In this document: positions 1 through 8,619 of the stretch, piece after piece
Layout of the letters: every line of letters starts with the position of its first letter
Position numbering within the stretch: the stretch's first letter is position 1
NCBI GenBank assembly: GCA_032353305.1
Contig: JAUCNG010171089.1
Location: 1-13,117 of the forward strand
DNA: 13,117 nt
Direction: 5' to 3'
DNA from: Cephalothrix spiralis
Lineage: Eukaryota > Nemertea > Palaeonemertea > Archinemertea > Cephalotrichidae
Notes under the pieces: generated by a model
Seen by the model: the letters and a program-made list of their open reading frames with translations, nothing else
The model's database searches: none
Told to the model about the DNA's origin: nothing
Position numbers and translations under genes: made by a program

Positions 1-157
1 CAGGTCAAGGTCACAACCTTGAAAAATCGTCTGAAATCTTTAAAAGAGTTATATTGTATGTTTACGAAGTTTGAACCGAGTAGCTCAACTCCTTCTATAT
101 GAGGCCGAGAACTTTTCAATCATCCTCCGTATACTGTAATCATGCCACCTAGACTTC

Positions 158-260
158 CTAAAATTCCTAAAATTTGACAAAGACTCCTAAAATCTCCTAA
201 AATTCGGAAAATCTCCTAAAATTAAAAAGCTCCTCAAAAATGTCATTAGTTCTAAAATGC
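158..260. repeat. degenerate CTCCTAAAAT subterminal repeat cluster
   Basis: At least five variants of TCCTAAAAT occur here with irregular spacing (starting near 159, 167, 187, 195 and 212), and further variants at 783 and 808. They mark the left subterminal part of the candidate hAT-like element at 141-841. This is not a strict tandem repeat. Confidence 0.6.
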
Positions 261-607
261 CTCAAATGGAATAGGAAATGATGAATTATGCAAGTAAAAA
301 CTAAAATTTTCCTCGCCTCGCTTCGCTCGGCTCAATAACATATATATCTGTGAAAAAAGGCGCGCAAAAAATGACAATTTTTTCCTCATAAGAAATAACG
401 TCTTAAATTTTCTATAAATTGAAGTCAATGAATCAGTTGAATAATGGATATATGCAGTTTACTTAGAGTAAAAAAGGTACACCTCACATACGTTTTCAAA
501 CTATGTGAAATATCTTGAAAAAGTCTCTGAAAATCTGAAATACCGGTAAAAAATGAGACATATCTAGCAAGAGTACCTATCAACCCTGTTGAAGTGACAC
601 GAATAAG

Positions 608-629
608 ATAAGCTGGTCGTCCAGCTTAT
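608..629. repeat. short perfect hairpin
   Basis: ATAAGCTGG, loop TCGT, then CCAGCTTAT form a perfect 9-bp stem inside the candidate hAT-like element. There is no poly-T or other sign that it is a functional RNA. Confidence 0.6.
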
Positions 630-849
630 TAATCAGTTTTAGGTTTTGAAAATCGATTTCGTTTTTTCCATTTATTTACATGTTACTGCTTCGCTGTAGG
701 TGTGTTTCGACTAGTATGACTATAATTTGACTTATTTATATCATTAGATTCCATGACTACGATTATAAGCAATTATCATGGACTCCTAAAATTTTTCTAC
801 AATTCCGCCTAAAATTATTTTATGGGTCGCTAGGACCCATGACTATAAT

Positions 850-1750
850 AGATAGATTTGCACTTCCTTCACATATCGGTAGTCGACATTTAGATTAACA
901 TTTTATGTTTTTGTCGTATGAAATTGAACGTTGCGTACAATCGCTAGAAATGGGAATTAACGTTTTTGGGTATGTTACCTTAAAAATAAGCGCCGTTTTT
1001 GGGATTTGGGGGAAATGTTCAGACGTATCAAATGATAAGAATAATATGCTTCGACTATTTAATGAAAATACGCCGACAAATTCATGCTTAGTGTGATTTT
1101 TTCAACCATGAAATCGTTTCGTACGTAATTTGCGATATTTTTAAGGCCTTGAGAAGATTTTGAACTTTCATTGAAAATTGAGTAGGAATACTCTCTTTAA
1201 TAAAAACATCACATTTGACACACAAATTCTGTCAATTCCCTTTCTTAATTGGCTATTTATTTTGTATTTAAGAACTCATATTCAAATTTTGGTCACACAT
1301 AATAGATAGAAATAGCGAATGCGCAAAATTTTAAGATATCATCAGTGGTTACATCACACGTGAGGTACATGTACCTTGCAGCCATTTCCCCATAGAAAAA
1401 TTCCGAGATTATTTTTCAAAATTGTTTTTCCAGTATGACGCTCTCATGGAGTTGACCATATACGACTCCGTTTATTTAAAAGGCTCAATTTCCGTCTCTG
1501 ATAGCAAAATCAAACAAAGCCAGTAGCTGCAAATTTATGACTAGAGAATAACGCGTGATTTGTTAAATCTCTTGAGTGGTAGAAGCTCCAAAGCTATTTG
1601 TGATCAGTTGTTTTTGAGCTGAAATTAGACAACGATTCGTAGGCAGTTTATTTAATAGAGTTGGATATTTAAACCCTAAAATCTTAATCAATTTGTATCC
1701 TGGCTTGTTTTAGTTTAACAAAGCCGGAATGGTTGTGGCTGAAAATTTTC
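850..1750. other. AT-rich stretch with no supported gene
   Basis: I see no exon here with two credible splice sites, no RNA gene and no element ends. A 63-codon open frame at 905-1096 has no coding support. The palindrome GGTACATGTACC lies near 1363. If the gene's first exon lies in the window it could be here, but nothing marks it. Confidence 0.5.
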
Positions 1751-1753
1751 TTG

Positions 1754-2055
1754 GGCCGAAACGTCCGGGGCCAAAAGTGTACCGACATGGATAGCTCTTG
1801 AAAATAGCCTTTTTTGGTCGCTGTTAGCTCTTAATACTCTTGGCTTCCAGGGGCGAGGCCTCCTGGACCTAAATCAGGGCCATAAGCCTGGCTATTGGAC
1901 CCCGTACTACTATAAATGTGCCATTCCTACTTTGTCAAATTGAGCATTAGGAAGTCTGTCCGGCCGAAACGTCCGGGGCAGAAGTGGTCATTAACCTATA
2001 ATTTCGTTGTCCAAATATCAACCGTTGCTTACTCTTACTTCTAATTTCAGGGGCG
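1754..2055 (+). repeat. duplicated anchor pair: GC-rich 18-mer followed by CAGGGGCG
   Basis: GGCCGAAACGTCCGGGGC occurs exactly at 1754-1771 and again at 1962-1979. Each copy is followed after a similar distance by TTYCAGGGGCG (1845-1855 and 2045-2055); start-to-start distances are 91 and 83 bp. The second CAG is the acceptor of exon A. The sequence between the anchors is diverged. This may be an old tandem duplication of about 200 bp, or two copies of a repeat family. After the first CAG (1850) a frame is open for 31 codons, but no donor is evident, so it is not called as an exon. Confidence 0.55.
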
Positions 2056-2229
2056 TCTCACTCCTTTAAGTAACCTGCGGCGACGGCTCATGGATATGGA
2101 TGATCAAAATACAGTTATCGAATCGGATAGGCTCAGTACTCTACAGGAGGAAACTCCAAGAGAGTTAACTCAGATTGTTAACCGGAAGTCTGACCACAAC
2201 TCTTCGGACTATTTCACCAAGGATCAAGA
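2051..2229 (+). CDS. internal exon A of an unrecognised gene (most 5' exon defined)
   Basis: This exon lies between a strong acceptor (pyrimidine-rich tract, then TTTCAG ending at 2050) and a consensus donor GTAAGT at 2230. It is open throughout in the frame that matches the next exon, giving 59 codons plus two bases (GA) of a split Asp codon. The peptide starts GRLTPLSNLRRRLMDMDD and is polar and acidic, with a short Arg run at residues 10-12 counted from the exon start. There is no signal peptide, membrane segment or recognisable domain. Translation could begin at Met14 (2090-2092) or come from an upstream exon. The frame is open back to the acceptor, so the sequence does not decide, and part of the exon may be 5' UTR. 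A consensus acceptor implies at least one upstream exon, which I could not place. The product is unrecognised; exon status is fairly secure because the splice to 2918 keeps the frame. Confidence 0.72.
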
Positions 2230-2917
2230 GTAAGTCTTCCTTAGTCAAACAATAGCCCCTGCGTAAGGCCCCCTTTAAGAAGCCTAAAAAATTGTAAGAA
2301 ACTAGAAAAAATCACTTCATATAATTTTGGTCTGGAGAATAAATTACCTTATGTTTTCGAGACCTACGTATGTGCAATTGGCTACTCCCAACTATGTCCC
2401 TCGATGACGTAGAACTTATAATACCGCACTATCGCGAGGCAATGCATGATGTGTTAACGAAGTTAACGTGAGCTAATGTTTAGTCTATTGTTCATGTAAA
2501 GATCGCTTCATCCAAAGAGGAGTATTTTCGATTTCAGGGGCGCAGTAAATTGGAGAATTTTACCTGTATTTGTATTTTTTGATGATGGAAATCCCTGTAG
2601 CAAATTAAATTAAATTAATGCTAGAGATATAAGCAGTGCACACATTTTTGGTATACAATTGTTGATTCAGTATGATTTACATAGAGACGTGGTAATATTT
2701 GGGAGAACCAAATTGTGTTTTATACTTGCACATATGATACAAAACGTGTTTTTTTTTGGGGGGGGCACACTGGGTTCTATCGTGCATGCATGCGCACGCG
2801 TGTTTTCTGTATAATATTTTCAGGCTTCCCGGTGCAGACAGTGTAATAATTTATTGGTATTTCGTATTGAAACTTTGTGATATTTAGCTTTTGCTAACTC
2901 ATATTTTTATTTTTTAG
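2230..2917 (+). other. intron between exons A and B
   Basis: A GT-AG intron of 688 bp. It contains a T9G8 homopolymer junction (2749-2765), a GTTAAC-GAA-GTTAAC mini-palindrome near 2455, alternating purine-pyrimidine GTGCATGCATGCGCACGCGTG-like sequence near 2780-2802, and a third TTTCAGGGGCG word at 2532-2542. No gene or element ends were seen. Confidence 0.7.
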
Positions 2918-3485
2918 TGATGGAAAAGTATTTTCACAAAGTCCTAAAAGCAAACATATACGAGATGCTCAAAAGAACAATATTTTACACGATACGAACG
3001 GTTCAAAGGGAAATCAAAAGAATGGATTCGAGAATTACGATAAAGAGAGCATAATGACTCTTAGTAGCCGAAGTAATAGTGAATCACCCGAGGAGACTCG
3101 GCCTAAACCCCAGGACAGGGAAAAAATTGTAAATAATACGAGGAACATTGCGGCCCTAGCGGCGCAACGCCGAAATAAGCAAAATGTACCTGATAGTGAC
3201 AGTTCAACTCGTAGTACAAATGCCTTAATTGATTCGGAGCCATATTTAACACCGAGTCGTTTGGAAAAACATGATAAATATGGGTCCTCGCTCACGAGTA
3301 TAAGGCAAGTGAATAGTGACGATAATGTGTCGATCACGAGTGAGAAAAATAATGTTCCTCAGTTCTCGCATCGAGGTGGAGGAGGAATAAGTACGTATCA
3401 AGCCAAACATATATCAACTCAAAAGAAGAATGAAGAAGTGAGATCCAGGAAGTTGAAGAAGAAAGATTTGTATGGTCCTTATCAG
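2918..3485 (+). CDS. internal exon B, long low-complexity polar exon of the same gene
   Basis: A T-rich acceptor ending TTTTTAG at 2917 opens this exon. Its first base completes the Asp codon left by exon A, and 189 codons follow without a stop to a donor at 3486 (CAG|GTTTGT), leaving phase 0. The protein is rich in Ser, Asn, Lys, Gln, Asp and Glu and looks disordered. Visible features are a small Ala-rich helix-like stretch (IAALAAQRR), a four-Gly run (HRGGGG) and a basic tail (RSRKLKKKD) that ends in LYGPYQ. It has no cysteine, no hydrophobic segment and no known catalytic motif. The first Met in the exon (3054) is in frame but internal, so an independent start there is unlikely. If the 3486 donor is skipped, the frame adds 20 residues and stops at 3546-3548, which would be a truncated isoform. 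The function is not recognised; a scaffold or linker region of a larger protein would fit the composition, as inference only. Confidence 0.8.
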
Positions 3486-3695
3486 GTTTGTGATTTGTTA
3501 TTATCTCCTATGTTTATGACACTGCACCTCATAGAGTATATGGAATAGATAGATATGCCAATCACAATATAATCACCGAAAATCAGATAAAAATAACTAA
3601 GAAAGCCATGCATGCTGGAACACGAGTCCATCATGTTAGAGTATTTTTGGAACCTCTTAATTTGTCGGATAAAACATTAACGATCAGTTACAATA

Positions 3696-4474
3696 CAGGG
3701 TTCCCAGCAGTCCTTGAATTTTGATACCACTCCTTGAAAAATCCTTAAATTTATTTAGTCCTTTAAATTTTTTGAAGACTCTTGAATTTAAAAAAGGGTT
3801 CCTAAAATTTTAGCGCTTAGAATTATTTTCATTGGATTCTAGTAATTTCAAAAAATTACGCTCGCATAAAATTATGTTTATTTTGACTAGGGTCACTGTG
3901 CTAGCGGTTGCACTTTTTTAAAGGTTGCGGACGTTTATTTCTATTACTTTACTATTCGTAATTAAGAATCACTAGCTGCTTTTTAAAATTTATATTTCTG
4001 TTCTGGCCTAAATTGAAGGGCGAATATTTCATTAACATCTGTCATATTTTAGCTACAATGTACCAACAAAATACATTTGAGTGGATGGCGAATCTTTTAA
4101 ACATTTAAGATAAATGTTAGAAAGGGTTGATACTGGTATATTTGCAATCTTACTTTAGATCATTTTTTAGAGAAACGTAGCTAGACTCTGACAGACATCT
4201 TGATTATACGTCGGTATGTAAAAGCGCATCATCTATGCGCATCATCTATAAGGCGCATCATCTATAAGGCGCATCATCTATAAGGGAAGCTATAACAAGT
4301 GCTTAGGTGCGTCGAAATGTCTGGCAGACTGTTAACTACTTAGATATTTGCGTTTTAACATGAAAAAATGAGTTTGATGAAAACATTTTGTTATTGAACT
4401 GAAGTAAAAAAAAGTCCTTAAAACGTCCTTAAAAACTCCTTGAATTTCGTTCTCTGCATTTGCTGGGAACCCTG
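3696..4474. mobile_element. hAT-like non-autonomous DNA transposon with perfect 14-bp TIR
   Basis: CAGGGTTCCCAGCA at 3696-3709 is matched exactly, inverted, by TGCTGGGAACCCTG at 4461-4474. Both subterminal regions carry variants of CCTTGAATTT and CCTTAAA (3711-3805 and 4412-4446), in inverted orientation relative to the ends apart from mixed strands on the right. A CAGGG terminus with clustered subterminal repeats is typical of hAT elements. The 779-bp body has no transposase ORF. The flanking octamers (TTACAATA and CAAATATA) do not match well, so the target duplication has decayed or the insertion is old. It lies in the intron after exon B. Confidence 0.7.
4224..4284. repeat. 16-bp minisatellite, four copies
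   Basis: GCGCATCATCTATAAG is repeated head to tail. The first copy (4224-4236) lacks the last three bases; the next three (4237-4252, 4253-4268, 4269-4284) are perfect. The array lies inside the hAT-like element. Its perfection points to recent slippage or an active repeat. Confidence 0.95.
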
Positions 4475-4919
4475 CAAATATACTGATGGTACAGATCAAT
4501 GGAATAGAATTATTTCAATGATCCATCCAAGTGGTCATTAGTTCCATACCTTCGAAACACAATTTTGAAGTATCTAAGCGTTCACGTTATGGTTTCACTC
4601 GCGCTAAAAATAATGCACTCTGTGGGCTTCGTGTTCTGGATATGACAATATTAAATTGGTGATGTAAGTTATTTTTATCATGATTTTTTGGCAAAATGAA
4701 TTCATACATTATAAAATAACTTTCTCACAATTTTTTTTGCAATATCTACCTAATGTATCGGGTGGGCCCTAGAATCAATCCCGCTGTTTAGAAGGTTGTA
4801 TCTTCAAAATACTTGAGATAATGATTTGATATTTTGCATGTACATGTAGTAGCATAATGGTTGTCTCAATAGTGTGCTAAAGTGACGTTAAAATTTTTCA
4901 TGTGAATCTTTACTTAGTA
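4475..4919. other. intronic stretch with small repeats only
   Basis: No gene is seen. AAGTTATTTTTAT (4666-4678) and ATAAAATAACTT (4711-4722) form a small imperfect hairpin. AAGGTTGTATCTTCAA near 4793 and AGTGTGCTAAAG near 4871 recur in the same order near 9678 and 9869, suggesting remnants of one dispersed repeat family. Confidence 0.5.
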
Positions 4920-4930
4920 TTAAAAGTACA

Positions 4931-5212
4931 CAGGTTTATAGAACTATTGGCGTACAACCTTCGGACCCCAGTTTTCGCCCCCCCCCCCCCTCCGCGAAAA
5001 TCTCAGAAGTGTGGCTTAAACCCCATCAACCATAATATTTTTAGAAAGCTTGTGGTGATTCTAGGTTCAAGTTTATATTTTCAGAAGGGTCGGGCTCACT
5101 TTGGGGCCTCAGGAGCCAAATGGCAGTTTTTTTCTTCAAATTTATTTTAAGGTTCCAAAAATGGGTCGAAACTGGGGTCTGGTGGTTGTACGCCACAAGT
5201 TCAATAAACCTG
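4931..5212. mobile_element. palindromic foldback MITE, arms about 50 bp
   Basis: The left arm 4931-4980 and the inverted right arm 5163-5212 align end to end. Shared blocks are CAGGTTTAT, GGCGTACAACC and GACCCCAGTTT. Weaker similarity continues outward to about 4920 and 5223. The core has a C12-14 tract near 4978 and no convincing coding sequence; the open frame at 4902-5150 is incidental to the element. TIRs without a transposase and a size under 300 bp fit a MITE; the superfamily is not assigned. Confidence 0.8.
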
Positions 5213-5230
5213 GTAGTTTAAAGAATGGAC

Positions 5231-5473
5231 AAGCTGTTAGCTTTAAATTTTAATATGATATAAACATTGATGTTCTCTTTCCGTGGTGTAAATTTATGCA
5301 TCTTAAGTCAACCGAATATATCATACGATAGTAAAATTAAATGGTGAACCTGGAATAATATTCGCTTTCACTTTATAATATTGAATTACATTCAGTTGAC
5401 ATATATGATGCTGCAATTTACACCACGGAAAGAGAAAACAATGTTAATATCAAACTTTTTAAGCCACCAGCTT
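5231..5473. mobile_element. second palindromic foldback MITE, arms about 85 bp
   Basis: The left arm 5231-5318 and the inverted right arm 5388-5473 share a 20-bp identical block (starting TTCTCTTTCCGTGG) and GTCAAC near the inner ends; the outer ends are AAGCTGTTAGCTT and AAGCCACCAGCTT. The loop is about 70 bp. It starts 18 bp after the preceding palindrome and ends 7 bp before the next. No ORF. Confidence 0.8.
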
Positions 5474-5480
5474 TTGATGA

Positions 5481-5967
5481 CTAGAAAAACTCTTTTGTGG
5501 TTTGATCCATGATGTCCCGTCATCATTTCCTGAAAATTGTCAAAATCGCGGGTTGCACAGTTTCGAGAAATGATTTTTAGGTATGTGCATGCGCAAATCG
5601 CAAAAATGACAGCGGATTCCAGTTAAATAGGGGCATGTTTCTATCTGTCCATAATACAATTGTATTACTTTAAATCAGCCGTTACAGAGTTATTAACGAA
5701 TTAAATCGGTTTGACGTCATTATCTTTAATTCGTCAAAAACTCTGTGTCGGCTATATTACGTCATATAATATATTTCGGACAGATAGAAACATCCCCTGT
5801 TTTACCGGAATCCGCTGCCATTTTTGCGATTTGCGCATGCGCAATCCTAAAACTTGACCGCGCATGCGCATTTCTCGAAAACTGAGAAACCGGCGAATTT
5901 GAAATTTTCAGGAAATGATGTCGGGACTCGGGACATCATGGATCAAAACCACGAAAGGGTTTTACTG
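5481..5967. mobile_element. third palindromic foldback MITE, arms over 220 bp
   Basis: The arms 5483-5706 and 5725-5967 are inverted copies with small indels. Shared blocks include GATCCATGATGTCCCG, CATCATTTCCTGAAAATT, ATGCGCAAATCGCAAAAATG and TTTCTATCTGTCC. The loop is under 20 bp, so the transcript would fold into one long hairpin. A partial second copy of the left end is at 6692-6794. An open frame at 5915-6130 begins in the arm and is not supported as coding. Confidence 0.88.
5832..5870. promoter_or_regulatory. pair of NRF1-like palindromic sites
   Basis: TGCGCATGCGCA (5832-5843) and GCGCATGCGCA (5860-5870) match the known consensus of the animal factor NRF1, YGCGCAYGCGCR. They lie in the right arm of the foldback element; the left arm keeps only GTGCATGCGCAAA near 5586. 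Whether they are bound is unknown. CpG-rich palindromes of this kind may also be chance parts of the repeat. Confidence 0.4.
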
Positions 5968-6332
5968 TTTCAACAAAGAAGGACCTACCGGCAAATATAG
6001 TACCGTGTACTACATGCGAAATCTCACGCATTTAGCACTGACTATAGTCATCACTCATCCGTGGAAAAGGGGCTTACTTACCATTAGGAAAAAGACATCA
6101 GCTCAGCTCATTATATTCTTAACTCCGTGATTAGAATACATCTTTTTACAATTTCCTTTAGCTGATTTACCTCCCTTCCTCTCATCAAATGTCATTTCTT
6201 ATCGGGTCTATTCTCAGGACTAAGTCTCTGATTGAGTATTGTTCAGTCCATTTAGTCACTCTGAGCAGTATCCGGATTAGCTCGGTATTAGGGAAGTCCA
6301 GATCTTTTTACAGTATCTCTACATACTGATGC

Positions 6333-6542
6333 TTCTTGTATCATAAATGTGCAAGGAAAAATAGATTGCCCAATGTACACTGCCTCCTGGGTGGCTCGGT
6401 CATGTTAAATACGTTGAGTGGGACTGTAGGTATGAGATTCTTGTATCATAAATGTGCAAGGAAAAATAGATTGCCCAAGGTACACTGCCTCCTGGGTGGC
6501 TCGGTCATGTTAAATACGTTGAGTGGGACTGTAAGATAAAAT
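6333..6542 (+). repeat. 105-bp tandem duplication, almost perfect
   Basis: Positions 6333-6428 recur at 6438-6533 with a single difference (AATGTACAC against AAGGTACAC), a period of 105 bp. Because 105 is a multiple of three, the duplication makes a 67-codon open frame (6336-6539) with an internally repeated peptide. I take this as a by-product, not a gene. The near identity points to a recent event. Confidence 0.93.
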
Positions 6543-7004
6543 TTGAGACATTTACCTGATTTTAAAAATTACCAACTGAGATCAATCTATGCCTCCCTAA
6601 CTATTTGAATTTTTGAAAGTTAACAATTACGCGTAAAGTATTTTAAAATGAAATTTGGTAAAAATGAAAGATTTTTGAATTGAAACATTTTGATCCATAA
6701 TGTCCCGGCATCATTTCCTGAAAATTTCAAAATCGCAGGTTGCACAGTTTCGAAAAATGAGTTTTAGGTATGTGTATGTGCTTGCATGTGCAAATACACT
6801 GCCTCATGGGTGGCTCGGTAATGTTTAATACGTTGAGTGGGACTGTAAGATAAGATTTGAGACATCGACCTGATTTAAAAAATTACCAACTGAGATCAAT
6901 CTATGCCTCCCAACTATTTAAATTTTTGGAAGTTAACAGTTACGCGTAAAGTATTTTAAAATGAAATTTGGTAAAAATGAAAGATTCTTGAATTGAAACA
7001 TTTT
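6481..7004 (+). repeat. 210-bp direct repeat separated by a partial foldback element
   Basis: Positions 6481-6691 are repeated at 6795-7004 with scattered substitutions and single-base indels (offset 313-314). Both copies end GAATTGAAACATTTT. The intervening 6692-6794 is the left end of the foldback element at 5481-5967. The downstream copy begins inside the motif TACACTGCCTC and lacks the upstream part seen in the tandem copies. Confidence 0.9.
6692..6794 (+). mobile_element. truncated second copy of the 5481-5967 foldback element
   Basis: From GATCCATAATGTCCCG onward this matches 5504-5598 in order, including CATCATTTCCTGAAAATT and GGTTGCACAGTTTCGA, with a few substitutions and a small insertion (GTATGTGCTT) near 6775. 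Only the left arm is present; the outer 20 bp, the loop and the right arm are missing. Confidence 0.85.
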
Positions 7005-7968
7005 CCATTTGAATTATTTATCATTCAATATTTCAATTGGTCTCATAAATCAACTTAAATTGTCTATGCCTCATGTATAGATAGGACAGAACAAAAAAAA
7101 AACTTATGTTATCAGAAGTGCAAATTTATGTAAAAATCAGGGGGGATGAAAAATCCCACAACCCCCACATTAGGTTGTTCCGTTTCGAAAAAAATGCTTA
7201 AAATTTAATGATTATGGCTATGTCTTTATGGTTTCTTTGATGGTTTGCCGTAGTTTGAAGTGCCGTAACTAAAAAAATCGTCCATTTTGAGAGCGAACAC
7301 TCAAATTGCAGTATCCATATTTTTGTTAGTTTTAAGACGTCTAATTAGACTAGTGTGAGGAGTTTTCGACCACAATGAATCCAATGGTGCATTATTTAAT
7401 CAGACTACCATTTTAAGCACGTTAAAGAGATATTCATAATTTGAATTTTTGCCACCATTTAAAAAAATAGCGGCGGAACCTGGCGGAACCCCTTTTTGGC
7501 GGGGAAATCTGAAACTTTCTAATTTTATTTTGTATGTTAGTTACATATTGCATGTTCATTGTTCATGATCAATTAGAATTTTTTCGTTTCACTTAATTGC
7601 TCACTATAATGTTCACTGTTCACGATTCACAGACATATTATCTACGAAGGACAGTACCACGTACCACACCATCTGATGTTAATGTAAGAATTTAGATAGA
7701 AATGTTGTATTTTTGTCTCTGTCATGACAACTGACACAAGGGTTGTTCTAAATGTTGTTTTTGTCACTGTCGTGACAAGCCGACTAGGGCATTTTATATT
7801 GCTTATACATTTCTAAGCTTTTTTCTGCAATTATTTTGCTATCGCGCCTTACGTTTCCCTTATTCCTTCGTTGTGCTTCTTTAGGTTTGAATTTTTTTTC
7901 ATTAGTGACTACTTTGGTCAACTGTGTGAATACACTTATTTAATTGATCAACATCCTAGATTTGCCTA
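7005..7968. other. AT-rich intronic stretch with one short direct repeat
   Basis: No gene, exon or element ends are recognised. A 28-30 bp imperfect direct repeat (7701-7730 and 7751-7778) shares AATGTTGT, TTTTGTC and TGACAA. GGCGGAACC is repeated near 7473-7493. Confidence 0.5.
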
Positions 7969-8372
7969 CCTTGTATACAATTAGACGGAAAATTGGCGAG
8001 GGTAAAATGTGTACAAAAAATACCCCCCCCCCAACTTTTTGAATATCGGCGGGTAGTTGACCCCTACAAACTATATACGGTATTTCCAAAGATTAGTATT
8101 TCTGGAAATGTATTGGAAAATGCTGAGATAAGTCTGGGGTTTAGATTTTTGCCCTACCACTACCACTCCAGGTAGGAGGCAAAAAAGTGATTTTTAGATG
8201 GGGGATCCCCTAAATTAATAACCCCCGAGTGATCAGCATTTTCCAAGACCTTTCCAGAAATATATAGTTTTTTGACAGAGATACCCGCCAATATGCAAAA
8301 CCGTTCGGGGGGGTATTTTTTGTACAAATTTTTTCCCTCGCCAATAAGTCTGTACAATTGTATAAATGAAGG
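7969..8372. mobile_element. palindromic foldback MITE, arms about 190 bp
   Basis: The arms 7969-8165 and 8172-8372 are inverted copies. They share ATTGGCGAGGG (7992-8002; inverted 8335-8345), a 19-bp perfect block running from GTACAAAAAATACC (8011-8029; inverted 8307-8325) and TTGGAAAATGCTGA (8113-8126; inverted 8233-8246). The centre is near 8168. Open frames on both strands here arise from the palindrome and carry no coding evidence. Confidence 0.88.
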
Positions 8373-8619
8373 TCTGTACTTTCCCTCCGACTACAAAACA
8401 GCGCGCGCATAGTCTACGGGAGATTGGACACGAGTCAAATCGCGCCTCTTACACTTTATACGCCAAAGTGGATTTGCCAAGAATATGTTAAAAATTAGAA
8501 ATTAAACGACTTTAAATGCCCTTGTTTTGAAAGAAAAAATTGATTTTAGTATGTGTGTGTGCATGCACTCACATTCAGGCACATTAATAAAATTTCGGGT
8601 TTCCTTCTACTACCCCACT

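Larger units (their letters stand above)
141..841. mobile_element. candidate eroded hAT-like non-autonomous element
   Basis: The ends are degenerate inverted repeats: CATGCCACCTAG on the left and CTAGGACCCATG on the right, sharing CATG and CCTAG in register. They are flanked by near-identical 8-bp sequences (ACTGTAAT at 133-140, ACTATAAT at 842-849), the target-duplication length expected of hAT transposons. Just inside both ends are repeated words of the type CTCCTAAAAT (about 158-235 on the left, 783-815 on the right), like hAT subterminal repeats. No transposase ORF is present. The TIR match is modest, about 11 of the outer 18 bases, so this is an old copy and a moderate call. Confidence 0.45.

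Noticed and set aside
905-1096. 63-codon open frame on the plus strand
   Set aside because: Short, no recognisable motif, no acceptor or donor matching the exon A frame and no coding-like bias; expected by chance.
1851-1943. Possible extra exon after the first CAGGGGCG
   Set aside because: Open for 31 codons but no credible donor follows and the upstream pyrimidine tract is poor; kept only as part of the duplicated anchor observation.
3035-3337. 100-codon open frame on the minus strand
   Set aside because: It lies opposite exon B, whose frame is backed by splice junctions on both sides; the minus frame is its shadow.
4224-4284. CRISPR-like repeat array
   Set aside because: The units are contiguous without spacers and the setting is a eukaryotic intron; it is a minisatellite.
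5915-6130. 71-codon open frame on the plus strand
   Set aside because: It begins inside the right arm of a foldback element and runs out into non-coding sequence; no domain recognised.
6336-6539. 67-codon frame with an internally repeated peptide
   Set aside because: The peptide repeat follows from a 105-bp DNA duplication that happens to be a multiple of three; the third, diverged copy at 6795-7004 shows single-base indels as in non-coding DNA.
7993-8410. Open frames on both strands
   Set aside because: They arise from the two arms of the palindromic element 7969-8372; mirrored frames in an inverted repeat are not evidence of genes.
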